Shown piece by piece: positions 31,284 through 38,908 of a stretch of DNA of 42,885 nucleotides (position 1 is the first letter of the stretch; each line of letters begins with the position of its first letter). The notes under the pieces were generated by a model. It was not told the origin of the DNA. It searched no databases and saw only the letters and a program-made list of their open reading frames with translations. The DNA is taken from NCBI RefSeq assembly GCF_003269035.1, contig NZ_QLTK01000045.1:1-42885 (forward strand). Reading direction: 5' to 3'. The position numbers and the translations under genes were made by a program. The DNA comes from Paraburkholderia bryophila (lineage in GTDB: Bacteria; Pseudomonadota; Gammaproteobacteria; Burkholderiales; Burkholderiaceae).

Positions 31284-32453
31284 ATGAGTGGCCCTCTAGC
31301 AGGCGTGCGTATTATCGATTTGACGACCGTGGTGATGGGGCCGTCGGCCACCCAGATTCTCGGCGACCTCGGCGCGGACGTGATCAAGGTCGAATCCGCA
31401 GGCGGCGACTCCATGCGCCACATCGGCCCGATGCGGAACCCCGGCATGGGACCGCTATTTCTGCAGGCGAACCGCAACAAACGCAGCATCGTGCTGGACT
31501 TGAAAGCCGAAGCAGATATGCACCAGCTGCGCGAGCTGATTCGCAACGCCGATGTGCTGATCTCGAATATCCGGCCACAAGCCATGGCGCGCCTCGGCTT
31601 GAGCTATGAGAGCGCAACCGAACTCAATCCTTCCATCATTTTCTGCTCGACCGTGGGCTATGGCGAAGGCGGGCCCTACGCGGGCGCGGCCGTCTACGAC
31701 GACCTGATGCAGGCCGCCTCGGGTGTGGCCGGCATGTTCGAGCGCGTCGACGGCAAGCCGCGCTATGCCCCGATCAATCTTTGCGATCGCGTCGTCGGCC
31801 TGTATGCGGCGATTGCGGTACAGGCCGCGCTGTATAACCGTCAACAGACCGGCGAAGGCCAGCAGGTCGAAGTGCCAATGTTCGAGACGATGGCGCAGTT
31901 TGTGCTCGCCGATCATATCGGCGGGCGCGCCTTCGTGCCACCGCTCGGCGACACCGGTTATCTGCGTCTGCTGTCGCGCTCACGCGGACCCTATCCCACC
32001 GCGGACGGCTATCTCTCTCTGGTCGTCTACACGGATGCTCACTGGCGCAAATTCAGCCGGATGATCGGCCGCCCGTCCCTCGTCGACGAAGACGAGCGCT
32101 TTCGCAGTCTGCAAACCCGCACGACTCACGCGGAAGCGGCCGGACAGTTGCTCGCCGATGAGCTGCCGAAGAAAACCACCGCGGAGTGGCTCGCGGCATT
32201 CCATGCAGCCGATATCCCCGCATGCCGCGTCAATTCTGTCGACGACCTGTTCGACGACCCGCATCTGCACGCGGTCGCCTTTTTCAGGCAGATGGAGCAT
32301 CCGAGCGAAGGCACGGTGATGGTGCCGCGCTCGCCGCTGAATTTTTCCGCCACCCCCCTGGAGATCAATAGACTCGCGCCAACGCTCGGCGAGCACACCG
32401 GCGAGCTAGGCGCCAAGGCGTATCCAGCGGACTCCCTTCCTACGCCCGGCTAA
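31284..32453 (+). CDS. CaiB/BaiF family CoA-transferase
   Basis: A 389-residue family III CoA-transferase, which moves CoA from a donor acyl-CoA to a carboxylic acid through an enzyme-bound anhydride. The N-terminal GPLAGVRIIDLTTVVMGPSATQILGDLGADVIKVE is the family hallmark. NRNKRSIVLDLK and NADVLISNIRPQAMARLGL follow, and the catalytic Asp is expected at Asp139 in AAVYDDLMQAASG. I start at MSGPLAGV (31284) after AGGAGAAAGCAGG; the frame is open from 31176 but without family sequence. It is the first gene of a run of six and probably activates the pathway's acid to its CoA ester, which the following genes process. The acid cannot be named from sequence. Confidence 0.92.
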   Translation: MSGPLAGVRIIDLTTVVMGPSATQILGDLGADVIKVESAGGDSMRHIGPMRNPGMGPLFLQANRNKRSIVLDLKAEADMHQLRELIRNADVLISNIRPQAMARLGLSYESATELNPSIIFCSTVGYGEGGPYAGAAVYDDLMQAASGVAGMFERVDGKPRYAPINLCDRVVGLYAAIAVQAALYNRQQTGEGQQVEVPMFETMAQFVLADHIGGRAFVPPLGDTGYLRLLSRSRGPYPTADGYLSLVVYTDAHWRKFSRMIGRPSLVDEDERFRSLQTRTTHAEAAGQLLADELPKKTTAEWLAAFHAADIPACRVNSVDDLFDDPHLHAVAFFRQMEHPSEGTVMVPRSPLNFSATPLEINRLAPTLGEHTGELGAKAYPADSLPTPG

Positions 32454-32478
32454 CCTGATTGCACGAAGAGAACGAGTC

Positions 32479-33291
32479 ATGTCGCAAAACATTTCTGAAG
32501 TTGTCCTGACTGAACGGCGCGGCAACGCGCTGTGGATTTCCATTAACCGGGTAGAGCGACGCAATGCGCTGAACCCGGATGTCATCGCGGGCATTCATGC
32601 GTCGATCGTCGCCGCGGGAAGCGATCCTTCGATTCGCGCGATCGTGCTGACCGGTGCCGGTGACAAGGCCTTTTGCGCAGGGGCCGATCTGTCGCGAGGA
32701 ACCGGCGTATTCGCGGCCGATCTTGACGAACCCACCACCGATTTCGGCCGGCTCGCGCGCGCCGTACATCAGAGCGGCATTCCCTTGATTGCACGGATCA
32801 ATGGTGCTTGCGTGGCAGGCGGCATGGGCCTGATGGCCCTTTGCGACCTTGCCGTGGTCGCCGATCACGCCCGCTTCGGCTTGCCTGAGTCGAAGGTGGG
32901 GGTGTTTCCGATGCAGGTGCTTGTCTATCTGCGCAAGATGTTGGCGCCTCGCCACGTCAACTATCTTTGCCTCACCGGCGAACTGATCAACGCAGGCCAG
33001 GCGCTGGAGATGGGCCTCGCTAACGAAGTCGTGCCGTATGCACATCTCGACGAGCGGGTGGAGGCGCTCGTCGCGAGCATCGCGCAGACGTCGCCGATCG
33101 CCGTTCGGCGCGGCAAGTATGCGATTGCTGCGATGTCAGACATGAACTTCGACGCCGCGCTCGCTTTCGCGGAAACACAGATCGCTCTGGCCTCCCGTAC
33201 CGACGACGCGAAAGAAGGTCTCGCCGCCTTCAGCGATCGACGCGCCCCTCGCTGGGTCCCCTTCACTTCCGGCACAAACCAGAATGACTGA
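32479..33291 (+). CDS. Enoyl-CoA hydratase/isomerase (crotonase) family protein
   Basis: A 270-residue crotonase. Oxyanion-hole segments are AFCAGADLSRG (about residues 65-75) and CVAGGMGLMALCDLAVVADHARFGLPESKVG (about 111-141). Compared with classical enoyl-CoA hydratase, the Glu at the rat Glu144 position appears to be Gly117, while the Glu164 position is kept as Glu137. The enzyme may therefore be a hydratase, isomerase or C-C hydrolase with altered chemistry. It lies 25 bases after the CoA-transferase and overlaps the next gene by 8 bases, so co-translation is likely. Confidence 0.92.
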   Translation: MSQNISEVVLTERRGNALWISINRVERRNALNPDVIAGIHASIVAAGSDPSIRAIVLTGAGDKAFCAGADLSRGTGVFAADLDEPTTDFGRLARAVHQSGIPLIARINGACVAGGMGLMALCDLAVVADHARFGLPESKVGVFPMQVLVYLRKMLAPRHVNYLCLTGELINAGQALEMGLANEVVPYAHLDERVEALVASIAQTSPIAVRRGKYAIAAMSDMNFDAALAFAETQIALASRTDDAKEGLAAFSDRRAPRWVPFTSGTNQND

Positions 33292-35167
33292 AAAAATTGT
33301 TCGTATCGCGGGCGCTTCCGGCGCATGGGGCGACAGCCCGATGTCCATCCCGCAACTGCTCGGCGCTCCCGTCGACTATCTGGTCATGGACTATCTTGCA
33401 GAAGTCACCATGTCCCTGTTGGCGCGCGCTAAAAGAAAGAACGCCGAGGCCGGCTTCCCACCCGACTTCGTCGCCTATCTCACCCCGCATCTGAAGACGA
33501 TCGCCGAGCGCGGCATCCGGGTTGTCACCAACGCCGGCGGCATCAACCCGCAAGCCTGCAAAAAGACGATCGAAGACGCTGCACGGGAACTCGGCGTTTC
33601 GCTTCGCGTCGCCGTGGTGCTAGGCGACGATCTGATGCCGTCGCTGGACACACTGCGCGCTGCAGGTATTCGCGAAGCCTTGTCGAAGGCCCCGCTTCCG
33701 TCGCAGCTTCTGTCTGCGAACGCTTACCTGGGTGCCTTGCCGATCGCCGCGGCGCTCGAGCAAGGGGCGGACATCGTCATTACCGGCCGCTGCGTCGACA
33801 GCGCCCTCGCGCTCGGCGCGCTCATTCATGAATTCGGCTGGCAAAGCGATGATTACGACCGGCTCGCCGCGGGGAGCCTCGTCGGGCATCTGCTCGAATG
33901 TGGCCCGCAAGTCACAGGGGGACTGTTCACCGATTGGGAAAGCGTGCCGGACTGGCACAACATCGGGTATCCCATCGCCCATTGCCATGCGGACGGCACC
34001 TTCATTGTCACGAAGCCGGAAGGGACTGGCGGTTTGCTGTCCGTGCCGAGCGTCGCCGAACAGGTGTTGTATGAAATCGGCGACCCGGCCGCTTATCTGT
34101 TGCCCGATGTGACCGCCGACTTTTCAGGCGTCGAACTGGAACAGGTTGGCGCGCAGGAGGTGCGCGTGAGCGGCGCGCGAGGCCGCGCCCCGACCTCCAA
34201 GTACAAGGTTTCCGCCACCTTCCAGGACGGCTGGCGAGCCATCGCATTGATCGCGATCGTCGGGACGAATGCCGCGGGTAAGGCGGAGCGTACCGCACAT
34301 GCGCTGATCGAACGCGCACGGATGCTGTTTCGCGAGCAGGACTGGGCAGATTTTTCCGCCACGCACGTCGAGGTGCTGGGTGCCGAGGCCTCTTATGGCA
34401 GCGAGTCGCGCGCTCGGGATGCCCGCGAAGTCGTGTTGCGACTGGTGGTCGATCATAAAGACCCGCGGGCCCTCGACCTCTTTGCGCGCCAGGTCGGCGC
34501 GGTAGGCCTGAGCTTCGCGCAAGGCACGGCCGGCCTTATAGGCGGTCGGCCGAAGGCCGCGCCGCTGGTGAGGCTGTTCACGTTCTTTGTCGACAAGGCG
34601 AGTCTCCAGGCGCCGACGATCGCGGTGGGCGGCGACGCGTTCCGTCCGGTGCGCATACCGCTCAATGACGGCGCCAGCGTGCACGCCTCTGTTCGTACTG
34701 AACCAACGCCCACCGCAGAAATCCCGCCCACGTCGCAAAGCTCACCGCAGGAACTCGAGGAAGTCGAATTGCACGTTTTGGCCCACGCCCGTTCCGGCGA
34801 CAAGGGTAATTCGTCGAATATCGCGATCTTCTGCAGAAAGCCCGAATACATGCCGTTCCTGCGCAACGTGTTGACACCGAAGCGTATTAGCGACCACTTC
34901 GCAGCGGTGGTCGACGGCCCGGTCGAAAGATTCGAGGCGCCGGGCCTGAGCGCATTTAACTTTTTGCTGCAAAACGCGCTTGCCGGCGGCGGGATGGCAT
35001 CACCGAGAATCGACCCACAAGGTAAAGCGTACGGCCAGCGGGCGCTCGAATTGCGGGTCAGCGTGCCCAAGGCATGGCTCACCGAGCTTGCAGGGCAGCG
35101 CCACGACCCAGTCGAAAGCACGGTCAACCACGCGGTCAATCACGCATCAAGCGCTCAGAAACAATAA
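33284..35167 (+). CDS. AtuA-like (DUF1446) protein with C-terminal ferredoxin-like domain
   Basis: A 627-residue two-part protein. The N-terminal DUF1446 part (about 1-455) includes IAGASGAWGDSPMSIPQLL, DYLVMDYLAEVTMSLLARA and ITGRCVDSALALGALIHEF. The C-terminal part (about 490-600, ELEEVELHVLAHARSGDKGN and LLQNALAGGG) is the AtuA-like domain. The family is named after AtuA of the Pseudomonas acyclic terpene (citronellol) pathway, where its exact reaction is unsettled. Here no geranyl-CoA carboxylase genes accompany it, so the terpene pathway itself is unlikely. The start ATGACTGA overlaps the crotonase stop. Length is normal for the fused form. Confidence 0.9.
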   Translation: MTEKIVRIAGASGAWGDSPMSIPQLLGAPVDYLVMDYLAEVTMSLLARAKRKNAEAGFPPDFVAYLTPHLKTIAERGIRVVTNAGGINPQACKKTIEDAARELGVSLRVAVVLGDDLMPSLDTLRAAGIREALSKAPLPSQLLSANAYLGALPIAAALEQGADIVITGRCVDSALALGALIHEFGWQSDDYDRLAAGSLVGHLLECGPQVTGGLFTDWESVPDWHNIGYPIAHCHADGTFIVTKPEGTGGLLSVPSVAEQVLYEIGDPAAYLLPDVTADFSGVELEQVGAQEVRVSGARGRAPTSKYKVSATFQDGWRAIALIAIVGTNAAGKAERTAHALIERARMLFREQDWADFSATHVEVLGAEASYGSESRARDAREVVLRLVVDHKDPRALDLFARQVGAVGLSFAQGTAGLIGGRPKAAPLVRLFTFFVDKASLQAPTIAVGGDAFRPVRIPLNDGASVHASVRTEPTPTAEIPPTSQSSPQELEEVELHVLAHARSGDKGNSSNIAIFCRKPEYMPFLRNVLTPKRISDHFAAVVDGPVERFEAPGLSAFNFLLQNALAGGGMASPRIDPQGKAYGQRALELRVSVPKAWLTELAGQRHDPVESTVNHAVNHASSAQKQ

Positions 35168-35182
35168 AACAGGATATAGAAA

Positions 35183-36058
35183 ATGAATCTCGCCGATCTC
35201 GTTGCGATCGACACGCATGTCCATGCGGAAGTCTCCTGCTGCCAGCCCCCTGATCTGTTCGGCCGCGAATTCGACGAAGCCGCGGACAAATACTTCGGCA
35301 CGGTGCTCAAGATGGGCCGCCGTCCGACGATTCCGGAAACCATCGAACACTATCGTGAGCGCAAAATCGGCTTCGTGATGTTCACGGTGGATTGCGAGGC
35401 CAACCTCGGTCGCCGCCGTATTCCCAACGAAGAAATCGCCGAGTTCGCCCAAAACAATAGCGACATCATGATTGCCTTCGCGAGCATCGATCCGCACAAG
35501 GGGAAGATGGGCGTGCGCGAAGCGCGCCGCCTGATCGAAGAGTACGGCGTGCGCGGCTTCAAGTTTCATCCGACCATGCAGGCCTTCTTCGCCAACGACC
35601 GGCTCGCGTATCCGATGTACGAGCTGATCGCCGAGCACAAGCTGACCGCGGTCTTTCACAGCGGCCACTCCGGTATGGGTTCCGGCATGGCCGGCGGCGG
35701 CGGGCTGAAGCTCAAATACTCCGAGCCGATTCACCTGGATGACGTCGCGGCCGATTTCCCTGACATGAACATCATCATCGCGCATCCGTCATGGCCGTGG
35801 CAGGAGCAGGCGCTTTCGATCGCGCTCCACAAGCCGAACGTCTACATAGATCTGTCCGGCTGGTCGCCCAAGTACTTTTCGCCGGAACTGATCAAGCACG
35901 CCAACTCGCTGCTGAAACACAAGATGCTGTTCGGCTCGGATTTTCCGCTGATACGCCCGGATCGTTGGCTGGAAGATTTCGACACAGTCGGCTTCAGGCC
36001 AGAAGTTCGGCCCCTGATTCTCAAGGAAAACGCCACTCGCCTGCTCAGACTGACCTGA
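35183..36058 (+). CDS. Amidohydrolase family 2 protein (ACMSD-like)
   Basis: A 291-residue TIM-barrel metal hydrolase. Metal ligands are visible: His12 and His14 in IDTHVHAE, then FHSGHSGMGSG, IIAHPSWPW and GSDFPLI with the Asp that closes the site. The pattern GFKFHPTMQAFFANDRLAYPMYELI is typical of amidohydrolase_2 members, which include decarboxylases, hydratases and the beta-ketoacyl-CoA hydrolases described in actinobacterial p-hydroxycinnamate catabolism. That last activity would fit a CoA pathway with an acyl-CoA dehydrogenase and a crotonase, but it is inference. It follows the AtuA-like gene by 15 bases, within the same run. Confidence 0.9.
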   Translation: MNLADLVAIDTHVHAEVSCCQPPDLFGREFDEAADKYFGTVLKMGRRPTIPETIEHYRERKIGFVMFTVDCEANLGRRRIPNEEIAEFAQNNSDIMIAFASIDPHKGKMGVREARRLIEEYGVRGFKFHPTMQAFFANDRLAYPMYELIAEHKLTAVFHSGHSGMGSGMAGGGGLKLKYSEPIHLDDVAADFPDMNIIIAHPSWPWQEQALSIALHKPNVYIDLSGWSPKYFSPELIKHANSLLKHKMLFGSDFPLIRPDRWLEDFDTVGFRPEVRPLILKENATRLLRLT

Positions 36059-36139
36059 ACGCACGTGCGACGACAGCGCCCCTTTCGACCCGGCGACGTC
36101 GGTGCGGAAGCCCGGCAAAAAAATGCATCAGGAGACAGC

Positions 36140-37435
36140 ATGGAAGTGTTGGCAGCGCATGCATCGCACGCGGACCTCGAGTCCCAAACCATGCGGGCCG
36201 TGATGGCGCGCATAGTGCCGATCATCGGTCTGGGCTATCTGATTTCATTTCTCGATCGCGTCAACATCAGCTTCGCGGCGCTGGAGATGAATGCAGATCT
36301 TGGATTGAGCGCGACCCAGTATGGACTCGGCGCCGGTCTGTTTTTCCTGACCTATACGCTCTTCGAAATCCCCTCCAATGCACTGCTGCTGCGGTTCGGC
36401 GCACGCCGCTGGATAGCACGCATCATGTTCAGCTGGAGCCTGTGCTGCATACTGATGGCGTTTGTCACCGGGCCACGCGGGTTTTACGCTGCGCGCTTGC
36501 TGCTCGGCGCGGCGGAAGCCGGCTTCTTCCCGGGCATTCTCTACTACATGACATTGTGGTTTCCGGCGAAGTATCGCGCGCGGGTGCTCGGTTACTTCTT
36601 TCTGGCCGTGCCATTGTCGTTCGTGATCGGTTCACCGCTGTCGGGTGTTCTGCTTAACCTAGACGGCCTGCTGGCGCTCAAGGGCTGGCAGTGGATGATC
36701 GTGCTCGAAGCGCTGCCCGCCGTGGTGCTCGCGTTCGTCATCTGGCACAGGTTGAGCGATCATCCCGACGATGCGCTGTGGCTCCCCCAGGAACAGCGCG
36801 TCTGGCTTGTCGAGGCGCTGGCAAAGGAACAACCGGTGGTCACCGACCAGCCGCGGCACTCGATCTGGTCGGTGCTAGCCGATCCGCGTCTCTACGGCCT
36901 TGCACTCGCCTACTTCGCCGATGCCGCGTTGAATAACGGCATCTCCTTCTTTTTGCCTCAGATCGTAAGGTCGTTCGGCGCCTCGAACGTTCAGACCGGA
37001 TGGATCGCCGCCATTCCGAGCGTGTGTTCGGTCGCGGCGATTCTCTGGGTCACTCGTAGCGCCGACCGGCACAACGACCGGCGCTGGCATGCGGCGCTCG
37101 CCCTGTTGGTGGGCGGCGCGGCTCTTGCCGTCTCGGCGGTGGTTCAAGATCCATTTGCCCGCATGACGCTGATCTGCATTGCGTCTTCGGGAACGTTAGC
37201 CTTCATGGGGGTGTTCTGGGCGATTCCCTCGATCTTCTTCACGGGCCCAGCGGCCGCTGGCGGGCTGGCCGCAATCAGCTCGCTGGGGATTCTAGGGGGC
37301 TTCGTCGCCCCCTATGTAGTTGGTTACTCGAAAGACCTCACGGGGAGTTTTGCAACCGGACAGATTGGCGTCGCCGCACTCGCGATCGGCATGGCTTTCG
37401 GCCTGCTCGTGATGACCCGTGGCAAGCCTGTCTGA
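36140..37435 (+). CDS. MFS transporter, anion:cation symporter type
   Basis: A 431-residue permease with about twelve membrane helices. LGYLISFLDRVNISFAALEM and LFFLTYTLFEIPSNALLLRFGARRWIARIM are signatures of the ACS family (phthalate, tartrate and hexuronate transporters), which import organic anions. The start at MEVLAAHA (36140) follows CAGGAGACAGC; the upstream open frame to 36065 is not typical. It is embedded between the amidohydrolase and acyl-CoA dehydrogenase genes, so it likely carries the pathway acid or an aromatic precursor. The island thus has two transporters of different families, this one and the MHS type at 28148. Confidence 0.93.
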   Translation: MEVLAAHASHADLESQTMRAVMARIVPIIGLGYLISFLDRVNISFAALEMNADLGLSATQYGLGAGLFFLTYTLFEIPSNALLLRFGARRWIARIMFSWSLCCILMAFVTGPRGFYAARLLLGAAEAGFFPGILYYMTLWFPAKYRARVLGYFFLAVPLSFVIGSPLSGVLLNLDGLLALKGWQWMIVLEALPAVVLAFVIWHRLSDHPDDALWLPQEQRVWLVEALAKEQPVVTDQPRHSIWSVLADPRLYGLALAYFADAALNNGISFFLPQIVRSFGASNVQTGWIAAIPSVCSVAAILWVTRSADRHNDRRWHAALALLVGGAALAVSAVVQDPFARMTLICIASSGTLAFMGVFWAIPSIFFTGPAAAGGLAAISSLGILGGFVAPYVVGYSKDLTGSFATGQIGVAALAIGMAFGLLVMTRGKPV

Positions 37436-37500
37436 AGCCTGCCGTCGCTTGGCGTGACCGGTATAACCCACCCCATTTATCAGAAAGAGGACGATCTGTC

Positions 37501-38670
37501 ATGGAAGCCCTGGCCGCCACGTCGGACCACGTCGAAATCCGGGAAGCCGTCCGCGCGATCTGTGATCGCTTCGACGACGAGTACTGGTCGAACGCGGATC
37601 GAACGCACCAGTTCCCACACGAGTTCGCCAAGGCGATCGCACAGGGGGGCTGGCTCGGCATCGCCATGCCGCCCGAATACGGCGGCGCCGGGCTCGGCGT
37701 TACCGAGGCGGCGATCATGATGCAGACCATCGGCAACTCCGCGGGATGCTTCGCCGCGTGCTCGACCGTCCACATCAATATCTTCGGCCTGCACTCCATT
37801 GTTAAACATGGCAGCGACGCACAGAAACGAGCCTGGCTGCCTCCTGTGATCGCGGGCGACGTGCGTGCCTGCTTCGGTGTCACCGAGCCGGATGCAGGGC
37901 TCGATACCTCGAAGATCACGACCCGCGCTGTGCGCAAACGCGACCGGAACGTCGTGCATGGCCAGAAGGTGTGGACCAGCACAGCACAGCAAGCGGACAA
38001 AATCGTTCTGCTTGCCCGCAGCACGCCGATAGAACAGTGTGCGAGACCAACCGATGGCCTCTCGCTCTTCTTCGCCGATCTCGACCGGACCAAGGTGACA
38101 GTGACTGAGATTCCGAAGATGGGCAGACACGCGGTCGACTCGAATCAGACCTTCATCGACGGCCTCGAAATTCCTGTCGAAAACCGGATAGGCGAAGAGG
38201 GTCAGGGCTTCAGATATATCCTCGACAGCCTCAATCCCGAGCGGATTCTGAACGCGGCGGAGGCAATCGGCATGGGGCGCCGTGCTCTGGAGAAAGCCGC
38301 GCGCTATGCGTCGGAGCGCGTGGTGTTCGGACGGCCGATCGGCCAGAACCAGTCGATCCAGCATCCATTGGCGGAATGCTGGTCGCAGTTGTACGCGGCT
38401 GAGTTGATGACGCTCCATGCAGCGGAACATTACGACGCGGGGCGGCCTTGCGGCGTACAGGCGAATGCCGCGAAGTACCTTGCGGCAGACGCCGGCTTCA
38501 AGGCCTGCGATCATGCGATCCGCACACATGGGGGCATGGGGTACGCGAGCGAATATCATGTCGAACGCTATTTCCGCGAGATGGTGGCGACGCAGTTGGC
38601 GCCCGTGTCACGTGAAATGATTCTGTGTTTTATTGCTGAACGTGCACTTGGATTGCCAAAGTCGTATTAG
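37501..38670 (+). CDS. Acyl-CoA dehydrogenase family protein
   Basis: A 389-residue FAD enzyme that would oxidise an acyl-CoA to its 2,3-enoyl-CoA. Visible parts are the N-terminal helical domain (GWLGIAMPPEYGGAGLGVTEAAIM), the FAD-binding CFGVTEPDAGLDTSKI and VVHGQKVWTS, and the C-terminal domain with ERVVFGRPIGQNQSIQHPLAE. The usual C-terminal catalytic Glu (xIYEGT) is missing: the same place reads QLAPVS. A Glu is present at position 247 in LNPERIL, where isovaleryl-CoA dehydrogenase carries its base. A branched or bulky acyl-CoA substrate would fit this arrangement. It is the last gene of the run after 65 bases. Confidence 0.93.
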   Translation: MEALAATSDHVEIREAVRAICDRFDDEYWSNADRTHQFPHEFAKAIAQGGWLGIAMPPEYGGAGLGVTEAAIMMQTIGNSAGCFAACSTVHINIFGLHSIVKHGSDAQKRAWLPPVIAGDVRACFGVTEPDAGLDTSKITTRAVRKRDRNVVHGQKVWTSTAQQADKIVLLARSTPIEQCARPTDGLSLFFADLDRTKVTVTEIPKMGRHAVDSNQTFIDGLEIPVENRIGEEGQGFRYILDSLNPERILNAAEAIGMGRRALEKAARYASERVVFGRPIGQNQSIQHPLAECWSQLYAAELMTLHAAEHYDAGRPCGVQANAAKYLAADAGFKACDHAIRTHGGMGYASEYHVERYFREMVATQLAPVSREMILCFIAERALGLPKSY

Positions 38671-38908
38671 CGTTGTAGCCCCTCGACGTCACGTTGTTGC
38701 GAGGCCCGCCTGATCGCTTCGCATTCGGCAGTCTTAATTCAATAGGAAATATAAATCACGCGCAAACCTTTGCGCGATTGAACCTGAATTAAAGCGTGTC
38801 GTTATTCAGGGTAGAGGGCAACCATTGCCACGACCGACAGACCGAGGCCGTCGGAATTGAGAGAAATATCCTTTCATTTCACGGTAAAAATATCTGGAGT
38901 CTATTGGT
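38671..38908. other. Intergenic region before the chemotaxis receptor
   Basis: These 238 bases separate the acyl-CoA dehydrogenase from the chemotaxis receptor. They contain a tight inverted repeat, CGCGCAAA-CC-TTTGCGCG (38759-38776), with 8-base arms and no following T tract, which might be a regulatory dyad. No gene is supported. No clear flagellar-type sigma promoter was found. Confidence 0.45.

Noticed and set aside
31284..38670. Interpreting the run as the Atu citronellol/geraniol pathway
   Set aside because: AtuA-like and acyl-CoA genes are present, but the defining biotin-dependent geranyl-CoA carboxylase subunits are not, so the assignment is not supported.
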